This document shows positions 32,348-40,707 of a stretch of DNA of 64,000 bases, piece after piece (the first letter of the stretch is position 1; each line of letters starts with the position of its first letter). The stretch covers positions 62,001 to 126,000 of the forward strand of contig NZ_CAMVDO010000004.1 in the NCBI RefSeq assembly GCF_947166265.1. Reading direction: 5' to 3'. This DNA is from an uncultured Fibrobacter sp. GTDB taxonomy: Bacteria; Fibrobacterota; Fibrobacteria; Fibrobacterales; Fibrobacteraceae. The notes under the pieces are model-generated. The model did no database searches and was not told the origin of the DNA. It saw nothing but the letters and a program-made list of their open reading frames with translations. The position numbers and the translations under genes are program-made.

Positions 32348-32362
32348 GGTGCAATCTGTAAT

Positions 32363-32377
32363 ATTCCAACTTGGAAT
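32363..32377. promoter_or_regulatory. Perfect 15-base palindrome upstream of the EAL gene
   Basis: ATTCCAA-C-TTGGAAT, 91 bases before the EAL-domain start. It may be an operator for a dimeric regulator or simply a weak hairpin; nothing else in the window matches it. Confidence 0.35.
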
Positions 32378-32467
32378 AAGAAAAAAGTAATAAATAAGGT
32401 CTTTTTTGCATCACCACTATCCGTTTTCTGTTTTGTTTAGTTAAATTGACACTAAGAATAGGAGAAA

Positions 32468-34264
32468 ATGGTAGTGATGAATGGTGAACCCCATACGGAA
32501 CATCCGAAAGGTCCCCAGGGCGCACAATATGCAGGTGGCCCAGGTCCTGGTGGTTCCGCATTTCCAAGACCCGAAAAAGTAGACCCCATTACCGGTCTCG
32601 ACCTTGTAGCATGGTTCTTTGCACAAACTCAAAAGGACCACAGTTTCTATCCGCTCCATAAATCGACCATCACGTTCTTTAACGTGATGAATTTCAAGAC
32701 AATCAACCAGCGTTTCTCGTACCAGGGCGGAAATGCATATCTATGCAAATTTAGGGACGAACTCAAGCATCTTTTTGAAGGCGAAACCGTATTGCGAGCT
32801 GGTGCGGACCACCTAGTCGTCATCAGCCTGAACCTTTCGCCCGAAGAAATCGCCATGCGTGTGGCCATGCTTAATAAGGTGATGGGCAGTTACGAAGGGG
32901 GGCTTCGGAATCAAATCAAGGCGGGAATTTACATTGCCGACGGGACCCCACAGAAACCCATCATTATGATGGACAGGGCATCGCTTGCCTGCCGAGAAGT
33001 TCACGGAATTTTCAACAAGGACTACTGCGTCTACGACGACGCACTCAAGAATAAGTACGAACAGAAACAGTACGTGCTAGACCATTTTGATGAAGCCTTT
33101 GAAAAAGGGTATTTCCACGTTTATTATCAACCCGTCGTGCGCGCCCTAACGGGAAAGGTCTGCGGCTACGAGGCCCTCGCCCGCTGGATCGATCCAGTCA
33201 AGGGAATCATTCCGCCGTTCATCTTTATCGACGTACTTGAAAAGGTGCACCTGATTCACAAGCTTGACGCCTACATTATCGAACAGGCATGCAAGGACCT
33301 TCGTGACGACATCGACAGCGGATACGCCTACGAACCCATCTCGGTAAACCTTTCGAGACTTGACTTTGAGCTGAGCGATATCAAGAAAATCGTAGATAAT
33401 GCCGTAGCCAAGTACAACGTCCCCAAGGAATATCTGGTACTAGAAGTAACCGAAAGTGCCTTTTCCTCGGACCTTACAAACCTGGGCGAAATTATCAACA
33501 GCTTTAGGGCCGACGGCTACGAGGTCTGGCTCGACGACTTCGGTTCCGGGTACAGCTCCTTTAACAACCTGCAGACCTACGATTTCGACTTCCTGAAGAT
33601 CGACATGAACTTCCTTCGGAACTTCGACAAGACCCCGAAGTCCAAGGTCATTATCGCATCCATCGTGGACATGGCGAAAAGACTCGGCATACACACCTTG
33701 GCCGAAGGTGTCGAAACCGAGGAACAATACGAATTCCTAAAGCGCATCGGTTGCGAACTGATTCAAGGGTACTATTTCAGCAAGCCCATTCCGCTTGAAG
33801 AATACCATACCAGGCGAGCGGAGCTCTGCAGTTTCGCAACAAACGAAACCCCCGAAGAAAAGCACTATTTCGACGATATTGGTCGCATCAATTTCCTGGA
33901 CAATACTCCGCTGCGTAAACAACGGCTGGATGTCGCCAGCGATATTCCGATTGCAATCATTGAACGAGAAGATCGAAAATACAAGTTCATCTTTATCAAT
34001 AATGCGTTCAAAAAGACGATCCAATCGTTCGGGGCTCAAACAACCGAAGAAGTTATCGCACGTATTGGCGCCTACGGAAACAAGGAAGACGCCACGAAAC
34101 GCTTTGAGAAACTTCTTTATTCGGAACAGAATCAAGAAACGGTCGAGTTTGTCGAACGAGTCGAAAACCTGAAAATCATAAGCAAGGCCAGATTCCTGAG
34201 CCGAAACGGAAACAAGGCCGCCTACGCTTTTGTCGTCAGGGTAATGGCAAACCAAGTGGTTTGA
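32468..34264 (+). CDS. EAL-domain cyclic-di-GMP phosphodiesterase with degenerate GGDEF and C-terminal PAS-like domain
   Basis: 598 residues, no transmembrane segment. An N-terminal GGDEF-like domain (about 30-185) has RAGADHL at 110-116 where active cyclases have a GGDEF motif, so it should not make c-di-GMP. The EAL domain (about 195-455) has YEALAR (Glu 235), LDDFGSGYSS, AEGVETEEQ and QGYYFSKP, the residues expected of an active phosphodiesterase. The C-terminal 110 residues look PAS-like. AGGAG lies 3 bases before the ATG; an in-frame ATG 9 bases later is an alternative start. A terminator follows. Confidence 0.88.
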   Translation: MVVMNGEPHTEHPKGPQGAQYAGGPGPGGSAFPRPEKVDPITGLDLVAWFFAQTQKDHSFYPLHKSTITFFNVMNFKTINQRFSYQGGNAYLCKFRDELKHLFEGETVLRAGADHLVVISLNLSPEEIAMRVAMLNKVMGSYEGGLRNQIKAGIYIADGTPQKPIIMMDRASLACREVHGIFNKDYCVYDDALKNKYEQKQYVLDHFDEAFEKGYFHVYYQPVVRALTGKVCGYEALARWIDPVKGIIPPFIFIDVLEKVHLIHKLDAYIIEQACKDLRDDIDSGYAYEPISVNLSRLDFELSDIKKIVDNAVAKYNVPKEYLVLEVTESAFSSDLTNLGEIINSFRADGYEVWLDDFGSGYSSFNNLQTYDFDFLKIDMNFLRNFDKTPKSKVIIASIVDMAKRLGIHTLAEGVETEEQYEFLKRIGCELIQGYYFSKPIPLEEYHTRRAELCSFATNETPEEKHYFDDIGRINFLDNTPLRKQRLDVASDIPIAIIEREDRKYKFIFINNAFKKTIQSFGAQTTEEVIARIGAYGNKEDATKRFEKLLYSEQNQETVEFVERVENLKIISKARFLSRNGNKAAYAFVVRVMANQVV

Positions 34265-34280
34265 GAACCAAATTTTCACT

Positions 34281-34310
34281 AAAAACGCCTCCATCAGGGG
34301 GCGGTTTTTT
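34281..34310 (+). terminator. Intrinsic terminator after the EAL gene
   Basis: CGCCTCC-ATCA-GGGGGCG stem (one G-T pair) followed by T6. Confidence 0.85.
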
Positions 34311-34450
34311 CGTTTTATATGCCAAAGAACACACAAACTATCAAAAAAATGCTTTTTTTTTGACTTTTTACAAAAAAAATCTCCTTTTTTAGAAAAAATT
34401 TTATAATATAGCGATAAAGAATACGAAACAGCCTTTATCAAGGAGAAAAT

Positions 34451-34657
34451 ATGGCAGGAAAGAAGAGTAAGAACGCTTTGGATGACGATCCAATTATTCC
34501 GAATGATGACCTCGAACTCGAGGAATCCTCTATCTTTGAAGAAGAAGAGGACGACTCCGAAGACAAGGGTATCGACGAAATTCTGGGTGGCGCAACGCTT
34601 GGCCGCGCAGCAGGCGACCTTGACGGTTGGGGCAGCTCCGAATACGAAGACAACTAA
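34451..34657 (+). CDS. Small highly acidic protein, unknown function
   Basis: 68 residues, about a third Asp/Glu, with a basic N-terminus (MAGKKSKN) and a C-terminal Gly-rich part (GGATLGRAAGDLDGWG). A strong Shine-Dalgarno, AAGGAG, lies 6 bases before the ATG, preceded by an AT-rich region with TATAAT at 34402-34407; the matching -35 is not clear. No family recognised. The strong ribosome site argues that it is a real and well expressed gene. Confidence 0.7.
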   Translation: MAGKKSKNALDDDPIIPNDDLELEESSIFEEEEDDSEDKGIDEILGGATLGRAAGDLDGWGSSEYEDN

Positions 34658-34680
34658 AAGCCTCCAAGACCTATCAAAAA

Positions 34681-34707
34681 GGAGATCCCCGCCTTCGCGG
34701 GGATGAC
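34681..34707. repeat. Palindromic repeat, family A
   Basis: GGAGATCCCCGCCTTCGCGG plus GGATGAC, between the small acidic gene and pgpA; it ends 9 bases before the pgpA start. Confidence 0.85.
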
Positions 34708-34716
34708 AAGTGAGTC

Positions 34717-35313
34717 GTGAACCGCGAGGAACTTAAAGAGAAATACGGCAAGAAACGCGTGCCCCGTGAATGGCGGGGCACCGATTTGTTGTCTACGCTC
34801 GTAACGACATTTTTCGGTTCGGGAATGTCGCCGAAAGCCCCCGGCACCATGGGAAGCCTTGCCGCCACGGTAGTCGCCTACCCCATGGCGATTTTAGCGG
34901 TAAAGCTTTTTGGTGACATTCGATTCAATCCCTTATTTTTAATCGCCGCCATCATCGTCTTTTTCGGGGCTATTCCCTTCGTGAACAAGGCGATGAAAGA
35001 CACGGGCACCGAAGACCCCGGCTGGATCGTGATTGACGAAGTCTGCGGAATATTCATGACTTTCGCATTTATAAGCCCAAGCTTCATCACCACAATCCCC
35101 TACGTCATACTCCCCTTAGGGTTCGGGCTCTTCCGTTTTTTCGATATTTTAAAGCCGCTCGGCATTCACCGTTTCGAGAAATTCCCCGGAGCCTGGGGCG
35201 TCATGGCCGACGACCTCCTCGGCGGAATCTATGCGGGAGTTTTGATGATTCCCATCAGCTTTGTAGCGACTATTGCGACATTTTGCGCTGCGTGGATAGC
35301 TGCCGGAGAATAA
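34717..35313 (+). CDS. pgpA: Phosphatidylglycerophosphatase A
   Basis: Dephosphorylates phosphatidylglycerophosphate to phosphatidylglycerol. 198 residues, four hydrophobic segments. Family motifs GSGMSPKAPGTMGSL (about 35-49), IDEVCG and the C-terminal GVMADDLLGG are present. The start is a GTG, right after a palindromic repeat and without a clear ribosome site; the N-terminal 25 residues are charged and could be shorter in reality. It converges on the radical SAM gene and shares its terminator. Confidence 0.88.
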   Translation: MNREELKEKYGKKRVPREWRGTDLLSTLVTTFFGSGMSPKAPGTMGSLAATVVAYPMAILAVKLFGDIRFNPLFLIAAIIVFFGAIPFVNKAMKDTGTEDPGWIVIDEVCGIFMTFAFISPSFITTIPYVILPLGFGLFRFFDILKPLGIHRFEKFPGAWGVMADDLLGGIYAGVLMIPISFVATIATFCAAWIAAGE

Positions 35314-35337
35314 AAGGACCCTAAGGGGTCTTTTTTT
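35314..35337. terminator. Bidirectional terminator between pgpA and the radical SAM gene
   Basis: AAGGACCC-TAA-GGGGTCTT hairpin followed by T7 on the plus strand; on the minus strand the stem is followed by a TTTT run. The stop codon of the radical SAM gene lies in the T-run. Confidence 0.8.
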
Positions 35338-36463
35338 ACAAATCATCACATATAGCGGAATCACAAATTGTGGCGAGCATCCGTTCGTGCGTACAGACTT
35401 CGGGCGAAACCTCGTGGATATTGCCCGTGGAATAGAACGACGTGCAGGCACATTCGTGCGCATGGCAACGGAACCGCAAGGCACAGCCCTTACAGTCATC
35501 CTTGTCGCGATTAAAGAAATCCAAGATATCACGGGCGACTGGTCCATCCCAAATCTGTACCGATTCATCGAATACGCTCCCCAAAATGTAGGGAGCATCT
35601 TTCTTGCTACTGATAAATCGCGTGCAGGGGAAAAGGTTCCCGTTTGCAGCACAGGCGACAATGCCCTCGGCCACATGGCAGCTCGATTGACGGTGGCGCT
35701 GCCCCGTCAGGCGAAATTTCAACTTGTCCTGAATCGTCCCCAGGTAAAAGGGAACCTTCTTGCGTTTGAGTTCGACCCAGAATTCGGCAAGTTTTTCATA
35801 TTGCGCAGCAAGGACATCGAATTCATCGTCCGTCCACTTGCCGTCAAAATCCACGGCGGCAGTCATATTCCTGAACCCTTGCGTCTGAATCCAACGGACA
35901 GCCTCCGAAAGCGAACGCATATTGTCGCGGGTCACCACCGAAAGGACTACGGTATCGAGCTTTGTGAGAACGGGAATGTGCGGCTCAATCAGTTTGAAGG
36001 AGCCCTCCCCGCCCACCTGCTTGCGGCAGATATTATGATGCGATTCCGGGCCGTCAAGCGAAAGGTAGATGCGGAAATTTTCATGTTTCAGGTATTCGAT
36101 GATTTCCGCATCCAAGAGCGTTGCGTTCGTATTCACCGCAAAACGCAGGCGGAACTTCGGCGCTGGCGAATTCACAGTCGTCTGCCCAAGCAAGGCATCT
36201 TCGCCAAAGCGTTCTCTAACAAGACCTTTCGCAAACTCTACTCCCCTGTAAATGGAATCGAGACAAAGCAGCGGCTCTCCTCCGAAGAACGTAATGTTCA
36301 AGAACCGCTGCTTTAACGAAAGCGTTCGCTCAAAAGCCAAACGGATGGCCGCCTCCATAATGTCATTCGACATCACCAGACTGCGCGCTTCGTGGCTCAC
36401 CTTGTAATAGCAGTAGGTGCAGCGAAGGTTACAGCGTTCCGTTAAAGAAAGAACGAGATTCAT
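35336..36463 (-). CDS. Radical SAM/SPASM peptide-modifying enzyme
   Basis: 375 residues. Radical SAM cluster CNLRCTYC (C11, C15, C18), SAM-binding GGEP at about 61-64 and LSLDGP in the middle. The C-terminal SPASM region is Cys-rich (SCHVAEG, CAANGNLFPC, CKGCALRFRC, CACTSF, EVC) and would hold two auxiliary FeS clusters. This layout is that of the anaerobic sulfatase-maturing and peptide-maturase enzymes. The ATG overlaps the TGA of the Ser-rich lipoprotein gene (TGATG), so that protein is the obvious candidate substrate. No sulfatase gene is nearby. Confidence 0.88.
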   Translation of the reverse strand: MNLVLSLTERCNLRCTYCYYKVSHEARSLVMSNDIMEAAIRLAFERTLSLKQRFLNITFFGGEPLLCLDSIYRGVEFAKGLVRERFGEDALLGQTTVNSPAPKFRLRFAVNTNATLLDAEIIEYLKHENFRIYLSLDGPESHHNICRKQVGGEGSFKLIEPHIPVLTKLDTVVLSVVTRDNMRSLSEAVRWIQTQGFRNMTAAVDFDGKWTDDEFDVLAAQYEKLAEFWVELKRKKVPFYLGTIQDKLKFRLTGQRHRQSSCHVAEGIVACAANGNLFPCTRFISSKKDAPYILGSVFDESVQIWDGPVARDILDFFNRDKDDCKGCALRFRCHAHECACTSFYSTGNIHEVSPEVCTHERMLATICDSAICDDL

Positions 36464-37212
36464 CAGTCTTTCGGATCGTCTATATAGATGACTTCGGGTT
36501 CAGCAACAACACCCGACAACGGCTCCGGTTCAATTTCAATCGGGTCGCCAGGGAAGGGCTCCGGTTCCGCAGAAGAAGAGCTTTCTTCTAAAACGGGCAA
36601 GCCTGCGGTAAGTGTCGAATCGATTTCGACCTCATTTGCCGATGAGGACGGCAAAACATCTACCGACGAGGAACTACTTTCAGGATCCAGTTCAACGACT
36701 CCGGCTTGCGGAGGAAACGGCGGAATCGAGGAGCTGGAACTTAAATCATGGGACTGGTCGAAAGGAGATCCCGATTCCGGTTCCAAGGTATCCGGCGGGG
36801 CAATTTCGCCCGAGGTGATTTCCAAAGTGTCGATACTGTAGCTGCTAGAAGAAACGCCGCTGACAGGGGCGCTGCTAGAATTCGGCTGATACGCACTCGA
36901 CGAGGAATTGTCAATATCAGGAGGAACAACCCCTGGCGTCATGATCGGTTCCAGGGATGAAGACGATCTTTCCGACGAAGACGACGAATTCAAAGTCGCC
37001 TGTTCGGAAGACGAACTTAATGTTTCCCGTTCGGAAGACGCCCCAGTTTCGGGAGGAAGGACTGCGCCACTTGTCGTATTCGTGCCAAGATCACACGCCG
37101 AAAGTACAGCCCCCGAAAGGAATGCAGAAACACCTAGCATCGAGGCGAGCTTCTTTTGTGTGGAAACCGACCATTCGCGGTTCCTTTCAACCTTCTTTTT
37201 CTGGATATTCAT
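36463..37212 (-). CDS. Ser-rich repeat lipoprotein, candidate substrate of the radical SAM enzyme
   Basis: 249 residues from the ATG at 37212, which has GGAGG 6 bases upstream. A long basic N-terminal stretch (about 22 residues) precedes a hydrophobic core and lipobox VLSAC (Cys 40). The mature part alternates serine clusters (SSSS runs) with short related units: SGAVLPPE (48), TPGVVPPD (92), TSGEIAPPD (133), QAGVVELD (169), TAGLPVLE (202) and LSGVVAEPE (232). It has few basic residues after the signal and no predicted fold. It resembles the lipoprotein partners of rSAM/lipoprotein peptide-modification systems; family membership was not tested. Confidence 0.75.
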   Translation of the reverse strand: MNIQKKKVERNREWSVSTQKKLASMLGVSAFLSGAVLSACDLGTNTTSGAVLPPETGASSERETLSSSSEQATLNSSSSSERSSSSLEPIMTPGVVPPDIDNSSSSAYQPNSSSAPVSGVSSSSYSIDTLEITSGEIAPPDTLEPESGSPFDQSHDLSSSSSIPPFPPQAGVVELDPESSSSSVDVLPSSSANEVEIDSTLTAGLPVLEESSSSAEPEPFPGDPIEIEPEPLSGVVAEPEVIYIDDPKD

Positions 37213-37313
37213 CTTCGTCCTCCGTCTTACATTCAAAATATAGATAAAAAGATCCCCAAAATAATTGCAACACGCAAATAGACAAAATTCCGTGATTTAA
37301 TGCATTAAAAAAT

Positions 37314-37341
37314 TGCTTTAGAACATGTCTAAAGCATTTTT
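37314..37341. terminator. Hairpin with flanking A/T runs, possible terminator
   Basis: Perfect 9-base stem TGCTTTAGA / TCTAAAGCA with loop ACATG, followed by T5 on the plus strand and by T6 on the minus strand. It lies in the 374-base gene-free region 37213-37586 between the lipoprotein and purB. That region also holds GC-rich hairpins around 37405-37420 and 37476-37496 (CCGCGCTAAAAGCGCGG) and no convincing gene. Confidence 0.5.
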
Positions 37342-37508
37342 AAAAATAGCGATTAAAAGCCAACGAGTAATTTGTCTTAGTGCCTAGCGAGGTCCTAATC
37401 TATATCTTGAAACGGAAACAAGTTTCCGACAAGATATGATTACGACATCCTTCGACGAACAATGGGCAAAGCCCATTTCCCGCGCTAAAAGCGCGGAGTC
37501 TCAGTAAC

Positions 37509-37556
37509 AAAAAACCGCGACCGAAGGCGTACAAATCGTACGTCGAGAGTCGCGGT
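37509..37556 (-). terminator. Terminator after purB
   Basis: Minus strand: ACCGCGAC stem, a loop that contains a second small inverted repeat (GTACGATTTGTAC), GTCGCGGT, then T6. Lies 30 bases after the purB stop. Confidence 0.8.
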
Positions 37557-37586
37557 GATGCCGTATCGCGACGGCAATAAGGCAAA

Positions 37587-39029
37587 TTAAACCTTGAGTT
37601 CGCCGGCGTCGATGGAATCCCACGCAGGGATCGCTTCAATAGCCGGGCGGACTTCTTCGGTAACAAACTTCACGACCTGTCCCGGAGCGCGACCCACGAA
37701 CTTGCGGAGATCAAGGATTTCCTTGAGCTTCGCTTCGGTGATGCCGAGCTTTTGGAACTTTTCGTTCTTCAGCACGCGTTCGAGCAAGTCGTTGTCCTTG
37801 CCCTGCTCCTTCACGACCTTGCCAGCTTCCATGGACATCACGCGGATTTCTTCGTGGAGTTCCTGACGGTCGCCGCCATTCTTCACGCCTTCCATGATGA
37901 TGTTTTCGGTAGCCATGAACGGGAGTTCCGCCATGATGCGCTTTTCGATAACCTTCGGGTAAACCACGAGGCCGTTGGTGACGTTTTCGGCGATGATGAG
38001 CATGGCATCCATGGCGAGGAACGCTTCCGGAATGGCGAGGCGCTTGTTGGCGCTATCGTCGAGAGTACGTTCGAACCACTGCGTTGCCTGCGTGAAGGCG
38101 GTGCTGTTCACCTGGGCCATCACGAAACGAGCGAGGGAGCAAATGCGTTCGCTGCGCATCGGGTTACGCTTGTAAGCCATGGCGCTGGAGCCGATCTGAG
38201 TCTTTTCGAACGGTTCTTCCACTTCCTTCACGCCCTGCATGAGGCGCATGTCGGTGGCGAACTTGTGCAAACTCTGAGCGATGGAGCTGAGCACCTGGTT
38301 CACGCGGTTGTCCCACTTACGGGTGTAAGTCTGACCGGTGATGGTGAGCACGCGCTTGAAGCCCGCCTTGGCAGTCACGCGGCGGTCGAGTTCCATAATC
38401 TTTTCTTCGTCGCCGTTGAACAGGTCCATGAAGCTGGCCTGCGTACCGGTCGTGCCCTTCACGCCGCGGAACGGAAGCACTTCGATGAGGAAGTTCAATT
38501 CTTCGAGGTCGATGAGCATGTCCTGGAGCCAGAGGCAAGCGCGCTTACCCACAGTCGTGAGCTGGGCGGCCTGGAAGTGCGTGGCACCGAGCTGGGCCAT
38601 GTCCTTGTATTCCATCGCAAACTTGGAAAGCTTGTCCATCACGCGGCAAAGACGCTTGCGCACGAGAATCATGGCCTGCTGCATCTGGATGAGGTCGGTG
38701 TTGTCGCCCACGAATGCAGACGTTGCACCGAGGTGGATGATGCCCTTGGCCTTCGGGCACTGCACGCCGTAAGCGTAGACGTGGCTCATCACGTCGTGAC
38801 GGCGGCGCTTTTCTTCTTCTTCGGCGACTTCGAAGTTGATGTCCTTCTCGTGGGCCTTCAGTTCGTCCACCTGCTCCTGCGTAATCGGGAGGCCGAGTTC
38901 CATTTCGGATTCGGCGAGGTAAATCCAGAGCCTCCGCCAAGTCTGGAACTTGTACTGCGGGCTGAAGATGAAACTCATTTCCTTGCTGGCGTAACGCTTG
39001 ATAAGCGGGCTTTCGAACTGATCGCGCAT
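37587..39029 (-). CDS. purB: Adenylosuccinate lyase
   Basis: Cleaves SAICAR and adenylosuccinate in purine synthesis. 480 residues. The fumarase/aspartase-superfamily signature [10 protein letters not shown] is at 281-290, and the early [14 protein letters not shown] and the [12 protein letters not shown] regions are also typical; the His of GATHFQ provides a catalytic candidate. Stand-alone gene, bounded by a terminator and by repeat DNA. Cytoplasmic homotetramer in relatives. Confidence 0.95.
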   Translation of the reverse strand: MRDQFESPLIKRYASKEMSFIFSPQYKFQTWRRLWIYLAESEMELGLPITQEQVDELKAHEKDINFEVAEEEEKRRRHDVMSHVYAYGVQCPKAKGIIHLGATSAFVGDNTDLIQMQQAMILVRKRLCRVMDKLSKFAMEYKDMAQLGATHFQAAQLTTVGKRACLWLQDMLIDLEELNFLIEVLPFRGVKGTTGTQASFMDLFNGDEEKIMELDRRVTAKAGFKRVLTITGQTYTRKWDNRVNQVLSSIAQSLHKFATDMRLMQGVKEVEEPFEKTQIGSSAMAYKRNPMRSERICSLARFVMAQVNSTAFTQATQWFERTLDDSANKRLAIPEAFLAMDAMLIIAENVTNGLVVYPKVIEKRIMAELPFMATENIIMEGVKNGGDRQELHEEIRVMSMEAGKVVKEQGKDNDLLERVLKNEKFQKLGITEAKLKEILDLRKFVGRAPGQVVKFVTEEVRPAIEAIPAWDSIDAGELKV

Positions 39030-39094
39030 ATTTCTATCCTTGTTGAAATTTTACACGAAGAAATTTAGAAAAAAATGGAATACTACTCCAGGTA

Positions 39095-39167
39095 GAGATC
39101 CTTCGACTTCGTTCACTTCGGCCCTTCGGCTGGCTCAGGGACCTTCGTGAACTACGCTCAGGATGAC
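39095..39167. repeat. Mosaic of dispersed repeats, family B
   Basis: GAGATCCTTCGACTTCGTTC, GGCCCTTCGGCTGGCTCAGG and CGTGAACTACGCTCAGGATG units in the 165-base region between purB and the Omp85-like gene. It looks like one B element inserted into another: the outer GAGATCCTTCG...CTCAGGATGAC is split by GGCCCTTCGG...CAGGGACC. Confidence 0.75.
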
Positions 39168-39171
39168 ACTC

Positions 39172-39198
39172 TCCTGACACCTGATACCTGACACCTAT
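39172..39198. repeat. Short degenerate tandem repeat
   Basis: CTGACACCTGATACCTGACA plus CCT: about three copies of an 8-base unit, at the end of the Omp85-like gene. Confidence 0.55.
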
Positions 39199-40685
39199 TT
39201 AAATTCAGGTGCGATTGTCAGAAGCATGTTCACGCCATGCAGCCCATGGAAACCGAACTGCAAGCGGAACAGGTACATATTGGGCATACGGACACGAACG
39301 CCAAAGCCCCAGGAGTTGTAAAAATGCTCGAAACTCCATTTGTCAAACTCGGGCGCAAACAGGGCGTATTCGTTGAAAAGGACGCCATCGACAAAGCGGT
39401 CCACCGGCCAACGGTATTCCGTACTCAAGGCCATCAGGTGATGCGTTTCCCACTTGCCACTATAACCACGCAGCGGGGTTCTTGCATTCACGGTCGTAAA
39501 GGCGTTGTAAGGTGCGCCCCCCTCTTCCACTTCCCAAAGGTCCACCAATCGGTACTGCAAGGCAATCACCCTGCGTTCGAACAAGGTATTGTACACCTGC
39601 TCCGGTCGCCAGACACGAACCACCTCGTCCCAAGAGAAATCGGTATAGAAGCGACGGTTTTGACGGGCTTCCTTTACAGACAAAATATAATCTCCCGATT
39701 TCCCTAGGTAGAAATAATGCTGAAAGATAATCTCCGTCCTGAAATAGTCATGGTTCTTGCCACCGTCCTCGATGGCCATGCCGTATAAACCGAGCGTATC
39801 AAGCCCCATTTCTTCGAAGGTGAGACCATCATATTTACCGACTTTTGCATACGAACCTTTCAGCACCAGACGATTTCCCCGAGACGGCGCATAGGCATAA
39901 TCCAGGTTGTCGAAAACAATGTACACCCCCACCGGCCATTCCCAGTGATGCTGGTAAACACCGCGATCGTAAATCGGGAAATCCTGACCGACCAAAATGG
40001 AATCGTCCATGTCAGGGAAACTGGACCGAATCGCATCGTAAGACGTCCAAATTTCAGCACTCAGGTATTCCGAATTGAACAGGGGCGCCCCGAGCCTTCC
40101 CGTGATCGAAAACGACGAATCGGGCTGGACATAGCTTTTTTGAGTTTCTGGAACCACCACGGAAAAATTGCGGTCAAAGTCGATATCGTAGCGGATTCCG
40201 CCAAAGAAACGGGTACCAAAAAGCGCATTCTTGGTATAACGAGCGGTAAAGCCCATATCCCCGTTCACGTAGTACTCCCCTTGCACCACAAGATAATCCT
40301 TGTCAAAGGCAATGCCACGGTGACGATAATTGGCACCGACCATCGTTTCGGCACCAGGCTTAAAATTGAAACTCGGATAGATCAAAATCTTATAGTCTTC
40401 GCCAATCGAGATAAGCTCCACCGCCTTTTCGACAATTCCGTTTTTCACGGCATAGTCAATAGGCATTGCTATCGGGTAAATGAGCCCGTTCAGCACCGGC
40501 TGAATCAAATGTTCAAAAGGCCAAAGTAGAGCCGACGAACGTCCACTTTCCTCACTTCCAGAAGCAGCCGCCTTATCAGCCGATTCTCCACCTTCGGAAG
40601 GCTCCGCATACGAGACGTCCACCCCTATCATCAACAGGGTTGCAAGCATCCAAAACAACAGGAATGCGGAATTCCTTTTCAACAT
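39195..40685 (-). CDS. Omp85-like (BamA/TamA-type) outer-membrane barrel protein
   Basis: 496 residues: signal peptide, a short acidic/Ser linker, a helical segment (about 50-90), then a long barrel region. The last part, WGFGVRVRMPNMYLFRLQFG and a final LTIAPEF strand, resembles the end of Omp85 barrels. No POTRA domain is evident, so it may be a barrel-only surface-antigen member. Divergent from the MMPL exporter with 22 bases between the starts; a TATAATTATATTA sequence there can serve both directions. Confidence 0.68.
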   Translation of the reverse strand: MLKRNSAFLLFWMLATLLMIGVDVSYAEPSEGGESADKAAASGSEESGRSSALLWPFEHLIQPVLNGLIYPIAMPIDYAVKNGIVEKAVELISIGEDYKILIYPSFNFKPGAETMVGANYRHRGIAFDKDYLVVQGEYYVNGDMGFTARYTKNALFGTRFFGGIRYDIDFDRNFSVVVPETQKSYVQPDSSFSITGRLGAPLFNSEYLSAEIWTSYDAIRSSFPDMDDSILVGQDFPIYDRGVYQHHWEWPVGVYIVFDNLDYAYAPSRGNRLVLKGSYAKVGKYDGLTFEEMGLDTLGLYGMAIEDGGKNHDYFRTEIIFQHYFYLGKSGDYILSVKEARQNRRFYTDFSWDEVVRVWRPEQVYNTLFERRVIALQYRLVDLWEVEEGGAPYNAFTTVNARTPLRGYSGKWETHHLMALSTEYRWPVDRFVDGVLFNEYALFAPEFDKWSFEHFYNSWGFGVRVRMPNMYLFRLQFGFHGLHGVNMLLTIAPEFK

Positions 40686-40707
40686 ACGCCCCCAATATAA
40701 TTATATT

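Noticed and set aside
37400-37666. 88-codon open frame downstream of purB
   Set aside because: Overlaps the purB end and its terminator hairpins; Arg/Leu-rich translation with no start signal.
37752-39068. 438-codon open frame antisense to purB
   Set aside because: Same codon-bias artefact; no ribosome site or recognisable domain, while purB has its signature motif.
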